Assembly: GCF_022965805.1 (NCBI RefSeq)
Contig: NC_133101.1
Location: 7,456,569-7,520,568, forward strand
Direction: 5' to 3'
From: Primulina eburnea
Lineage: Eukaryota; Streptophyta; Magnoliopsida; Lamiales; Gesneriaceae
DNA length: 64,000 nucleotides
The position numbers and the translations under genes are program-made. Numbering within the stretch: position 1 is the first letter of the stretch; the number at the start of each line of letters is the position of its first letter. Positions 23,284 to 34,951 of the stretch are shown piece by piece. The notes under the pieces are model-generated. The model saw nothing but the letters and a program-made list of their open reading frames with translations, made no database searches and was not told the DNA's origin.

Positions 23284-25104
23284 TTAAAGTACACACATGC
23301 TGAGAGATTTCCAAAGATTGGAAAATCTCTCAAAATCCAAAAGTTTCGTGAATATATCAGCCAGTTGATTCTCAGTCCTAACAAATTCCAGTCGAATTAC
23401 GCCTTTTTCAACCAAATCTCGAATAAAGTGACGTCTTATGTCTATGTGTTTTGTTCGAGAGTGTTGAATAGGATTCTTAGAAATGTCTATAACACTTGAG
23501 TTGTCACAATATACCATCATGTAATTGCTTAACTTGTAATCTAAGAAAGAAATTTAGTTCTCCTACCATGCTCATTTTGAACTGTGATGACATGCAATCC
23601 ACAAAGTTATTCACAAGTATTTGAGATGAAGAATCGAAAATAATATCATCTACATATACTTGACAGATCAAAATATCAGATTTCAGTTTTTGAATGAAAA
23701 GGGTTTTATCAACCTCACCTCGTTTGAAGCCCAAGTTTATCAGATTGTCAGCTAACCTACCGTACCATACCCGTGGAGCCCATGCAGATTAAACCAATCA
23801 TTTTGCGGTAGTCCACCTTTTCTTTGTTTCTTGTTTGCACACCATCATGTAATTCACCAATGATTTGTGATGATGGATGATTTTTCTTTTTCACAATTGA
23901 TCACCACATCATCATTATCATTGTAATCATTATCCACAGTTTCTGTTTGGTTCAGAGGCGGTGTTGTGCTTGGTGTTGCCTCACTGGTCTCAACACCAGA
24001 CTCAACACTGTTTCTGGTCAGTGCCTCACTTATATCCAGCCATTCTTCTACATCAGCCTCCGGAGTTTTAACTGTTAGATCTGCAAGATCATCAAACACA
24101 GCGTTAATTGATTCCATTGTAGTCCTAGTTCTCAGATTAAATACACGATAAGCACGACCATTAGTAGAGTATCCAAGAAAGAGACATTTAACACTTTTTG
24201 AATCAAATTTAGCTAGATGATCTCTATCATTCAACACATAACCTACACATCCAAAAATATGAAAATATTTAAGGTTTGGTTTTCTTCCCATGATAATCTC
24301 ATATGAGGTCATTGTAGAACCACTCCTTAAATAAACACGGTTGGAAATGTGACATGCCGTATTTAAAGCTTCGGCCCAAAAACATTTTGACACATTCTTA
24401 GAACTAAGCATGACCCGAGCCATTTCTAGGAGGGTTCGATTTTTCCTTTCAGCTATGCCGAATTTTTGAGGGGTCTTCGGAGATGAATAATCATGAGTGA
24501 TACCTTTCTTATGGCACAAAGAAATAAAATGAGAATTTTCAAACTCCTCACCATGATCGGTTCTTATTTTAACCACCCTCATATCAAACAGATTTGTTAT
24601 CCTAGCATGCAACTTCTTAAAAGCATCAAATATATCAGATTTTTCTCTAAGAAAACTTACCCAAGTAAAATGCGAAAAATCATCAACACAAAGAAACGAA
24701 TATTTCTTACCACCCAAGCTCTCAACATCCATTGGACCCAGTATATCCATATGCAAAAGTTCAAAGCACTGTGTTGTCCCAAAGTGTTGCAACACCGGGT
24801 GTGCAACACGGGTTTGTTTACTTTTCTGGCATGGACCACAGACATAAACAACACCTAAATTTAAATTGGGCATACCTCTCACAGCATCAAACTTACGCAG
24901 ATTCTTCAAGGTATTGATACTCACGTGTCCCAGTTTTTGATGCCATATGTCTAAATCACTCACCTTGGCACTTCGGCAACCATCGCCTTCTCCCAATTGA
25001 TAACAATTGTCAGCTGAACGAGTACCTGACATTACACAAACATTGGCATCATTAAAAACTTCACAATTTTTTTTTATTGAACTTAACATGTAAATCATCA
25101 TCAC
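23284..25104 (-). pseudogene. pol remains of the SIRE-like Copia
   Basis: On the minus strand, 25104-23854 encodes the GAG-pre-integrase (WHQKLGHVS ... CGPCQKSK) and the integrase core (LHMDILGP, RTDHGEEF, and a KFGIAERKN acidic motif). The domain after it continues to FGCVGYV. At about 23740-23850 the frame falls apart, and the N-terminal half of RT is missing. Then 23734-23504 holds the RT active site (VYVDDII) to [12 protein letters not shown]. 23520-23284 holds only the end of RNase H ([33 protein letters not shown]). So pol is cut by at least two deletions plus a frameshift at its junction with the upstream frame. Confidence 0.88.
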
Positions 25105-26311
25105 AAAGTTGACTTATGCTTATTAAGTTTGAGTTAAGTCCTTCAACATGTAGAACATTATGAAGTTCAGGGAGCCCGTCAACATTCAGGGATCCTTTGC
25201 CTACAATTCTTCCTTTGGAACCACCACCATAGGTTACACACCCACTTTTTACTTCAACATAATCCGTGAGGCGTTCTTTAGATCCTGTCATGTGGTGTGA
25301 GCACCCACTGTCAAAGTACCATGCACCTGCAATGTTAGTTTTTAAAGAAGTATAAATTATATTACAATGAATAACAGCTTTTGGTACCCAAACTTTCTTC
25401 ACAGGAGGTTTCTTGGCTGCTGTGTTGCGCCTGGTGTTGGGCAACACCAGATTTGTATGCCAGTTCATATAGTCATTTCTCAGTTTAAAACAAAAAGGTT
25501 TTATGTGACCTGATTTATGACAGTAGTGGCAAATAAAATGTCGCTTTCTTTGCTTTGATTTACAAGTTGACACTTGTTTCTTGGTTTGTGGCATCTTCAC
25601 TGACGGGTCAACTTTCAAATGAGAAGAGGAAGCTCTGTTTTGTTTCAGCATTTGTTCCGAGGCTTGCTTTGAGATTGACAGAGTCTTCATGGGAGGTTTC
25701 ACTGTTAAGGGGACAGAGCAGTCTTCGCTTGCCTTTACAAACATGGTTGATTTTGATTTAGAATTAGAAGTTTCACCATGTTCATATGTGCTTTCAACAT
25801 ATCCAAGATCAGTTCTGTTGTCCTTTCCCATAGTTAGCATTGAGTCAAGTTTTGACGAACTTGAGTTGAATTTTGCAAGAGTCTTTGAGGCCTTCTCAAG
25901 CTCCTCCTTGACTTTGCACAATTCAAGATCCTTCTCGCTAAGTACAACTTCAAGTCGAGACACAGATTCTTTCAGATCAGTATTCTCCTTGGTGAGGATC
26001 AAATTTATTTTATTTCTTTTTACCCAATCTTCATATAGCTCCTCATACATAGGCTGCACACATTCAAATGTGAGTTCATCAGAATCAGCATCCTGGATTT
26101 CATGATTACCTGAGTCATTGTGAGATTTAGCATTGAGACACAAGGATTTTGAAGTGGTGTTGCGGCCTGGTGTTGCAACACCAGCGGCAACACCGTGCGG
26201 GTTGACTTGCAGCCAGCATTTTTCCTTCAAAACAGCAGTATTCTTGGATAATATGTCCATCGGGATTCTGTTAAATTTCCTGAAAAAAAAACAACAATAA
26301 ACCAGAATCAA
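25061..26311 (-). pseudogene. gag C-terminal part and protease of the SIRE-like Copia
   Basis: The 416-codon frame lacks the usual N-terminal gag core. It begins only a few dozen bases after the primer site. It holds a Lys/Glu-rich, probably coiled-coil segment (near residues 85-150), a CCHC knuckle (CHYCHKSGHIKPFC), then the protease (WYFDSGCSHHMTG). The frame ends in FNKKKL at a run of nine A residues (25069-25077 on the plus strand). One base fewer would continue into the downstream frame (KKNCEVF), so a single-base slip separates the two. Two motif clusters encode GVAAGVATPG and NTRRNTAA. Confidence 0.85.
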
Positions 26312-26332
26312 TCACTTAGTATATCAAGCGTT

Positions 26333-26345
26333 GGCTCTGATACCA
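26333..26345 (-). other. initiator-Met tRNA primer-binding site
   Basis: The plus strand GGCTCTGATACCA is TGGTATCAGAGCC on the minus strand, two bases inside the 5' LTR (26348). Confidence 0.95.
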
Positions 26346-26347
26346 CT

Positions 26348-27496
26348 TGTAAGGAATTGTTGTACAGGAAATAAATATTATAATGTTTATAATGTGTGTA
26401 TCAGAAGTTAGTGTTGTGCTCTGGTGTTGTTAACACGAGCACACAACATGCAGCGGAAATTAATTATTAACACACAAATATAATTTTAATGAATAAACAC
26501 CAGCTTTAAATTATGCACAAGTACGAATACTTGTGCGATGCCTCATGTCAAAAATTTCACTAGAAAAATTATGTAAATCGTTTACACCAAAAACAATACT
26601 AGTGAGAAAACAAAAACAAATTCCTTTACACTCCAAGGAATTAAAAATGCATCAAAATAAACCACATAAAAACTAGATGCATAAAATAAAAACGTATTGC
26701 TTAAAACAAACACAACCACTCTTCGTCCAACACTCTGCGTCGGTGTTGTCTCCGAGTGTTGGCAACACCAATCGGCAACACGGAAAATCTGTGAATCAAT
26801 CACTCAAACACTTCACACGAAAATCTCCAATACTGAACTTGTGTGTTCAGAAAATGCTCCAGCAGCTTTCTGCGTTGCAAAGTGATCAATCGATCACACG
26901 AAAACTTCTCATCAAAAATAGGCTCGGCTTTCGTATATTATTCTATGTAAGAACTCCTCTGCCGACCTTCCCGAAGACTCCCAAAAACTCCAGCAGCTTC
27001 TCTTCACAACAAAGTGATCCACAATCACACAAAACTTCAGCACCTACACAATAAAGTGACAACCCGATCACATAAAAATGTAGAGCAAATATATGTTGGA
27101 CTTTTGTAATTTCTTCTATGTGAAAAGCTTCCTAGTCCAACTCTCTCCTCTCCAAAAACCCCACTGTACGGCTGCAAGGGTATCCATATTTATATCAATA
27201 GTTTGACCTAAAATTTATTCCATAAAAGTGTCCTACAAAATATGGAAACAAGATTTTCATTAGATAAAAAACACTTTCAAATAAAGATAAAATATCTTGG
27301 ATATACAAATCATATTAAAAACAAATACTATAATATCTATAGATAAATAAAGCAAGATCTCATAGTCTACAAATAAGTAAACCAAGATATTATCATTTAA
27401 ATTAAATCAAGCAAGATTTAATAATCTAGAAAGATAAAATCATAAATTGATATTATCAATTTAACAAAATAATAAAAGAATAAAGTATTCCTTTCA
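26348..27496 (-). repeat. 5' LTR (element orientation) of the SIRE-like Copia
   Basis: This 1,149-bp LTR is about 99% identical to 20370-21518 and is followed by the right duplication AAATT (27497-27501). Confidence 0.95.
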
Positions 27497-28740
27497 AAAT
27501 TAAATACAATAAAATTATATCAAGAATTTATTGTAATATTAATAATCATTATCACAAATTCATCAACCAATCCCTCTCCCAACCTTCAAATTTTTACGCT
27601 CATTTTGTCAACAACTTCTTCCATAATTTTTGAGTTACCCCTCCCGATAAAAAAAACCTAAGGAAAGAAAAATTAAATGCTCGAATTGCGTGCATTAAAT
27701 AGAAAGAGTAAAATAAATAAATAAATAAAGAAGGGAGGGAAAATGCGGATAAATTTGTCGTTGGCGGGGCCCACATAAACCGTGTGTAGAGGAGTGGAGC
27801 CCACAAAATTGCATGTGATTTGCCTTTCAACGTTACAGCCACAGTGGCGCCGACCTATCATCAATTTGTCTCTCTTTATATATATATTATATTATATGTA
27901 TAAATCAAATAAATTATAAAAACTAATGTGAGATTATATTATTATTATTTTAAAAAATAAAAAAAAGAAAATAAAAATAAAAAGATTCTTTAACTTAATA
28001 ATATAAGTATAGTATAGATATAATATTTTTGTTAGTAGAAAATAAATAATAAAATTTTCTAAATATTTGATCAAATTTGGGTTCGAATAAAAAATTTCAT
28101 TCAAAGTTAACATACAAATATATAATTTTTAAGAACAACAACGGGTGTATTTGCATAAATAAGCTGTTTGTGCAAAAATCGTTTTGATATAACTAAGGAG
28201 ATTGTTTTTGGAAAAAAGATGGGTGGATTGTATTTTATCACCATTATAAAATAAACAAAAATCTTCGCGAGACTGTCTATTGATACATATTTTTTATTTG
28301 AGTCTCGTTTTATGAATAAAAATCTATGAGATCAACTTACAAGATATCTATTTTTATAAAATATCATATCTTACTACTCATGCTTTTAAAAATTCAAGAA
28401 CAATCTCCATGTTTTTAGGGAGTTTTCATGTGATTATAAAAATATCATTAATTTCATATAAGAAGTTATAGATATTTTTTTGGTAAGATTGCTAAAATTC
28501 CTTCCATTCAAAAAAATATTTTCGCGTGAGATCAGTTTTGTGAACTAACCCGATGGACGATATGAAAAAAAAAGGAAGAAAAAAAAATCTAGAAAATTTT
28601 GGACAAGGGAATGCGAAAATTTATAGAAATTTTGATATAAAATTTTATGTTTTTAATAATTTAAAAAGAAGTGATGGCCCTTAGCTCCTCATTGGATAAT
28701 ACGAACCATTTTCTTCATAATAATAATAATAATGAGTTAA

Positions 28741-28858
28741 AAACTTGTGTGAGACGGTCTCACAAGTCGTATTTTGTGAGAGAAATCTATTATTTGGATC
28801 ATTCATGAAAAAATATTAGAACCGTCTCATAAACAAAAATCCGTGAGATCATCTTAGA
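28741..28858 (+). mobile_element. copy of the GTGAGACGGTCTCAC MITE, internally deleted
   Basis: The left end AAACTTGTGTGAGACGGTCTC is intact. The middle is deleted after ATGAAAAAATATTA. The right part retains ACCGTCTCATAAAC and CGTGAGATCATCTTAG. Confidence 0.75.
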
Positions 28859-29850
28859 ATATATATATATATATACCTATTCTAATAATAATAATAATAA
28901 TCTGAACGTTACCGGTGTGGACATGTGCTGACTACCGAGTGAGGCATCACTTGTGGTCACCGGTTATAGCCCGTTTCCCTTTGAACCAATTTAAAATTTC
29001 CAATCCGAGACTCTTGTCGTCCACATCCACATATAAATGTTTTAATCTACTACTTATTGGATCAAATTATTTAATATTTAATAGAACTTATATTTTAATT
29101 AATTTGGTACCCATGTAATCTAGTGTTGATTTGGCATAAACATAAAGTTGATTGAACTTTTATAACATCATATTGTATGTATAATTTTCTCGATTTAATT
29201 CCTTGATACATATATCGTAGTGCGAATGATGAAATTCAATAATCTTATATCATCTCTTGTTTAATTCGAGTTTTACGATGATAGGAAAATAAAAATAAAT
29301 GTTAGCTTATCTTTCAATTTATCATCTCATCATTCATTATCTCGTCTCACGGGTCTAATGTCGACTTCTTGTTATTTCTGTACCATTTCGTGTTTAATTC
29401 GAACTTTACAAAGACAGTAATTTAAAAAAATAAAACGTTATTTTTTATGTTTTCAATTTATTTTAAAAGAATATATTTGTTTTAAATTTGTCATTTGCAT
29501 GATAAAGGCTAACATTAAAAGAAGAATTTTAGGGAGATGGAGCTACTCATTAATGAAGCATTAATGAATAAATTATAGTAAAAGATTTTTAATGCCTTTT
29601 TTTGCAACATAAGTCGCATATTGTTAAAGAAACATCATGCCGTGATGTTTGGGAAATTAATTTACGGGTGTGAGCACTTCTCTCTGTTTATTATTATATA
29701 TAGTAAATGCGTTGCATTTTACTTTATTAAATGATAAGTTTGTCAAAAAGGAAAAAAATATTATACCACCATAATTAAAATATTATAAATTTGCGAATTT
29801 TGTTTATAGATTTTTATTTATATGTATAATTTATTCGTTTACTTCATTTC

Positions 29851-30018
29851 TCTTGTGAGACGGTCTCAAATATCTTTATTTATTAGAAGAATTAACCATA
29901 CACATAGTTACAATAAAAAATTAATACTTTTGGCATAAAACATAATATATTTTCATGGTAACCCAAATAGAATATTTGTCTCATAAAATTTACATTAGAG
30001 ATCGTCTCACATGAGTTT
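29851..30018 (-). mobile_element. copy of the GTGAGACGGTCTCAC MITE, inverted
   Basis: It starts TCTTGTGAGACGGTCTCA, has TTTTCATGGTAACCCAAATA in the complementary orientation to other copies, and ends GATCGTCTCACATGAGTTTT. Confidence 0.7.
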
Positions 30019-30478
30019 TGTGAATAACATAAAAAAAACAAAAAAAAATCTCTAACTTTAAATTTTGATATACTCGAAAAATTTATCAATGTAATTAAAT
30101 CATTTTGGTTAAATCAAAACTTTGCTTCACTAACAATTTTTTGTTTTTATTTTTGTAAAGGGAACACAAAACCAAACGGGCTTAACAAGTAACCGGTAAA
30201 GCAAAACGCCCCACATTTCTAGAGCGCAGAGATATACGGAATTCAAAAGGCACCGTTTTCACAGCAAAGCACAGCAAACTCCCCCAGAGCCTCTACTTAC
30301 TCTCCCTGCATTTCTTTGCTGTCAAAGTCGAAGCTCGCACTTTGTTATCCTTGTGTCTGTGGCTGCATTTTGCTCCAATCTGTGTGTGTTTTCATGTGAT
30401 AATTAAGAGAAACGGACCCCCCTCCTTTTTTTTTTTCCAAGATTGGAGTTTGGAAACTGCGGCAATTTGTGTTGCGTG

Positions 30479-33400
30479 ATGGGTTCTGTTGCTTGGTTGC
30501 GTTTGATTTGTGCGGTTTTGGTGGTGGGAGTGTGTTTTGGCGCGGACCCATTTGCTAACTTTGAGTTGGTGCTCTCGTACATCACTGCTTCTCCACTTGG
30601 TGTTCCTCAACAGGTAAAATGGTGTTTGTTTTTCAGTTTTTGGGTGTAGATTTGGAAATGGGTGTTTTTTGTTTGCTCATCTTTTGGGCTTGCCTTGTTT
30701 GTTTGGAATGTTAGTGTGAAATGTGAATGGATCTAGGATTGTGAAGTTTGGTTTTGTAGATTCGAGATGTGTTTTGGTACAAATGAGATTAAGCACTTTT
30801 GAGAAAAACTTTATCCGATTTATATGACATTAACCATTTGCTTTTCGCTGTTGTGTTTGATATTTGTCTGGCTGGAGGAGAATTTGGGTTGATAATTGAA
30901 AAGTTGGTGGCGGACCACAGATTTTAAGTAAAGGAGTTCTTGTGCTGTTCTGTTCTGAAATATATTTGTACAGTTGAAAGTAAGGCTTAGCAGACATTGT
31001 TGTTTCTAGTTTCATTTGATGTTTTTTGGCTAACACTTGTAAGTTTTTGCTTGAAAAAGCGAGCTAAATTTAGATATTTTTATTTTGTCATTTTAATTTC
31101 CATTACTTGAAGTCGTATATTGTGTTTAATTAGCTTTGGGTCTCAAGTTTGTACATTTGGTAAAAAGAAAAAAGATAAATATTTACTGTTCAATAGCTTT
31201 TCGTGGAATTTGTTTAAATCTTTATCTCCTTTTTTTATAATGTATTATGCTTATGATGCAAGAAGATAAAAAAATTTATGCTGTTCATGGCATTTGCAGG
31301 TGATAGCTGTTAATGGGAAGTTCCCAGGTCCTGTTCTTAATGTCACTACCAATTACAATGTTGTGGTAAATGTTAGAAACAAATTGGATGAGAGTCTGCT
31401 AATCACATGGTACGTGTGCCACAATGTATGGACCACAATGTTTTATATCTTATAAAGTGAACTGTTTTGAATCTCTAAATTTTGACCCTTCAAGGATCTG
31501 ATAGCTCTGATTTTGACGGTAGGTCGGGCATACAGATGCGTCGTTCATCATGGCAAGATGGCGTTTTGGGCACTAATTGTCCCATTCCTCCTAACTGGAA
31601 TTGGACGTATCAATTTCAGGCCAAGGATCAGATTGGCAGCTTTTTTTACTATCCATCACTTCATTTGCAGAGAGCATCTGGTGGATTTGGTTCATTTGTT
31701 GTGACAAATCGTGAAATTATTGCTATTCCTTTTGCTGCTCCAGATGGTGATATAATCATCTTGATTGGTGACTGGTATACGCGTAATCACACGGTGTGAA
31801 TCATATTGTCTGCATGACTTTTATTTTTGTTTCAGGGTATAATGTCTTTTGGTCATGATCATTGCTTGAATTACCAGGCCTTAAGGAGAGCACTTGACGG
31901 AGGACAAGATTTGGGCATGCCGGATGGGGTTCTTATTAATGGAAAGGGACCTTATAGATACAACACGACCCTTTTTCCTGATGGAATTGATCATGAGACC
32001 ATTAAAGTTGATCCCGGTGAGGTTCTTAAACAAGTCCTTGGACATCGATGGCAATTTAATTAATTTAATTTCAAATATTGCACCATAATATCTCCCATAA
32101 TATAACATAAATGACAGGGCTGATTTTCTGCACTTCTTAACCACACTCAAATGTTAAATCTTTTATGAACGTAATTACACTGCAGGCAAAACATATCGAA
32201 TTCGGGTTCACAACGTTGGAGTATCTACTTCATTGAATTTTCGAATTCAGAACCATAATCTGCTTCTGGTTGAAACAGAGGGCTACTATACAACACAGCA
32301 GAACTACACTAGCATGGATATCCATGTTGGTCAGTCTTTCTGTTTTCTGGTCAGTATGGATCAAAATGCAAGCAGTGATTACTACGTTGTGGCTAGTCCT
32401 CGATATGTGAATCAATCAATCTGGCAAAGAGTGACGGGTGTTGCAGTTCTGAGTTATTCCAACTCAAAAGGAAAGGCCTCAGGTCCCCTCCCAGACCCTC
32501 CAAATGATGCTTTTGATCCATCATATGCGCTGAACCAGGCCATGTCGATTAGGTGCCACATTTTTCTTCTTTTTGAGCGCATTAAATTATGTACCTTGTT
32601 TTTTTGTATTCTTAATGGAATTAGGATTCGTTAAAAACTGGATTAGAAAAACACATTTATTTCGTACTCATGTTTCAAGGAACATATGTTTCTTGGAATT
32701 GCTTAAAGTTCATGTTAGGAGGCACAGAATCATGTATCTGTCCTAAACAAAATAGGCTTGGGACCCATGTATCATTTGAAAGATATTATACGGAGAGTAC
32801 TCTCAATGTTTTATAGACGAAACCCATAGTGTGCGCTACCCTCTTGATAACATTAAGAAAAGAAAGTTGATTAATTCGATTTATTTCAAATTTTTGAAAT
32901 ATTATCTTCAAACTTCCTTCTTGCAGCAGTTTGTGTGCGGAGACTGATGCCACTTTTCAAATGACTTCATACCCCCCCTATGTATTTTATTGTGCTTCTA
33001 ATGACCATGATATCTTGTAATCTGTCTTGGTTTTCTTGCCTCTATTTTTGTGTTCATCAGGCAAAACGTGACTGCTAGTGGAGCTCGTCCTAATCCACAA
33101 GGTTCCTTCCACTATGGTTCAATCAATGTCACTGACTCTTATATGCTCAAGAGTGTGCCACCATTGATTATCGATGGGAAACTTCGAGCTACGTATAATG
33201 GGATTTCGTTTGCCAATCCCGAAACACCAATACGGCTTGCAGATGAATTCAAGGTGAAAGGTGCCTACAAGCTCGATTTTCCAATTAAGCCCCGGGACAG
33301 GGCACCAAGCTTGGATAGATCTATTATCAATGCTACTTACAAGGGTTTCATCGAGATCGTATTGCAGAACAATGACACTGTTATTCAGACCTTTCACTTG

Positions 33401-34384
33401 GATGGTTATTCCTTCTTTGTCGTGGGGTATTGTCTAATCTGAAGTCTTATGTGTGCTTAGAGTATTAATGGATCTTAGGATTTAATTATTGCATGAATAT
33501 GGATATGCAGGATGGGTTTTGGTGAATGGACTGAGAATAATCGAGGTTCATACAACAGATGGGATGCCATATCTCGTTCTACTGTTCAGGTATATATGTT
33601 AAAAAAGTTTCCTTTTAATGGTATTAGTTAGGGATCCAGTTAATGATTGCCTTTGATTCAATTCCAGTGTAGAAAGTGGCTAATTATCCCCATACATTGT
33701 CATCGGTGCCAATGGTAGTTTAAACACTGAAACCACATGTTGACCCTCAACCACAAGATTATAGTAAATCTTAAACGGTTTAGTGTGGAAAACATAGTGA
33801 TCAATATAACCTACAAGGAAGGATTTTATTTTATTATTTGGATTGTATTGTAGGGGGCTTTATGCAAAGTTCACCCCAAAAAAGAATATGATTCACTTTT
33901 ATAGCCGCGGCTAATTTAGGCCTTGGCATCAACCATGTTTCTGGTCGGAAAACACCGTTCAGCTTTCTATCACACTTGCGTTCGTTTATGGACAGGTTTA
34001 TTCTGGAGGATGGACTGCCGTTTATGTGTCTCTGGACAATGTTGGCATCTGGAATCTTAGAACTGAGAATCTCGACAGATGGTATCTTGGCCAAGAAACA
34101 TACATGAGAATCACCAATCCCGAAGATCCCAGCAACAAGACAGAACTACCGTTGCCAGACAATACTCTCTATTGTGGTGCCCTCAGCAAAATGCAGAAGT
34201 ATGGAACAACTAAACTCTAATTAGCTGTAATGGATGGAATCCCCTTAAATCTTTGATACTTAAAAATTTACTGTTCACTTGCAGGCCTCAGAAAGGTTCT
34301 GCAGAATCAACATTTCACTTCTCCACCAAGCTCTATATTTTTTTGCTCGTGCTGTTTTCGACGTTGATTTCTGTTTTGGCTTGA
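30479..34384 (+). CDS. SKU5: SKU5-type multicopper-oxidase-like GPI-anchored protein
   Basis: SKU5/SKS proteins act at the plasma membrane and cell wall in directional growth; they have the multicopper oxidase fold, but several copper ligands are not conserved. Predicted exons are 30479-30613, 31300-31409, 31523-31793, 31878-32016, 32186-32552, 33061-33426, 33511-33589, 33996-34198 and 34285-34384. Phases agree and give 589 aa. A signal peptide (about residues 1-21, ending CFG) leads into three cupredoxin domains (SWQDGVLGTNCPIPPNWNWT, LGMPDGVLINGKGPYRYN, NVGIWNLRTENLDRWYLGQE). The usual first W-H-G copper motif reads W-S-G. Many N-x-S/T sites are present. The last exon supplies a hydrophobic tail (YIFLLVLFSTLISVLA), typical of a GPI signal. 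An upstream in-frame ATG at 30443 would put a poor peptide before the signal, so 30479 is preferred. Confidence 0.93.
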
Positions 34385-34920
34385 GAAGTCTTTTTCCAGT
34401 GGGTATATGTTGTGTTCTAGGATGTCTGAATCGAACTGGCCTGGTTTACTGGATTTTTTCGTATGAATTTTCGAGTATTTCGAAACAACCTTCTGTGGTT
34501 AGAATTTAGCAGAGGCAAGGGTCGAGTTTGAAACTGAGTTTAGGTTAACTGTGTATTGTTTCATTATTGGTGTGACTGTATCATTCTTTATTTATCAATA
34601 ACAGGACGTTGCTGATACATTTCATCCATATTTGTTGATTTCTTATACGCTTGCCTCTCCGTTTTATGGTGTTCATATTTCAAGTTGAATTTGGGTACCT
34701 ATATTTTTTGCATAATGAACTTTACTAAATAAATCTCCTTTTTTTAATGTTTCTTATTGTTTGAGTCGCACCTTTGGTAGAGTAATTATTACTACTGAAG
34801 TTAGTTTTGTAATGATCATTCAACTTTGATAAAATAGAGAGAAATTTCCAAATAAGCTCATTCAATTGTGTGTCCATATATTCAAGTGTAAATTGTAAAT
34901 GTGTGTTTATTATGTGTGTG

Positions 34921-34951
<31 letters not shown>

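Larger units (their letters stand above)
20370..27496 (-). mobile_element. SIRE-like Copia retrotransposon, deleted but young
   Basis: The element is 7,127 bp with 1,149-bp LTRs (20370-21518 and 26348-27496), about ten differences apart by eye (about 99% identity). It is flanked by a perfect duplication AAATT (20365-20369, 27497-27501). It reads on the minus strand: initiator-Met primer site at 26333-26345, gag remnant, protease, integrase, RT and RNase H fragments, a ~1.7-kb non-pol region, then the purine tract at 21519-21537. Long LTRs, the long 3' region and the gag C-terminal coiled-coil style suggest the SIRE/Maximus lineage. The gag core, the first part of RT, and the RT/RNase H junction are missing, so it depends on a full-length partner. 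Confidence 0.93.
27502..30200. other. intergenic, AT-rich, several MITE copies
   Basis: No gene was recognised. MITE copies lie at 28741-28858 and 29851-30018. A much weaker one at about 28264-28352 has GCGAGACTGTCT and an internal TGAGTCTCGTTTTATGAATA. A TAATAATAA run lies near 28720 and again near 28880. Confidence 0.5.

Noticed and set aside
20604..27054. 73- and 125-codon frames repeated in both LTRs of the SIRE-like element
   Set aside because: They occur because the two LTRs are nearly identical; low complexity and no motif suggest they are untranslated LTR sequence.
29640..29715. Possible Helitron terminus (TATATATAATAATAAA and AAATGC-GTT-GCATTT hairpin)
   Set aside because: The hairpin is at the wrong distance and no CTRR followed by T is found.
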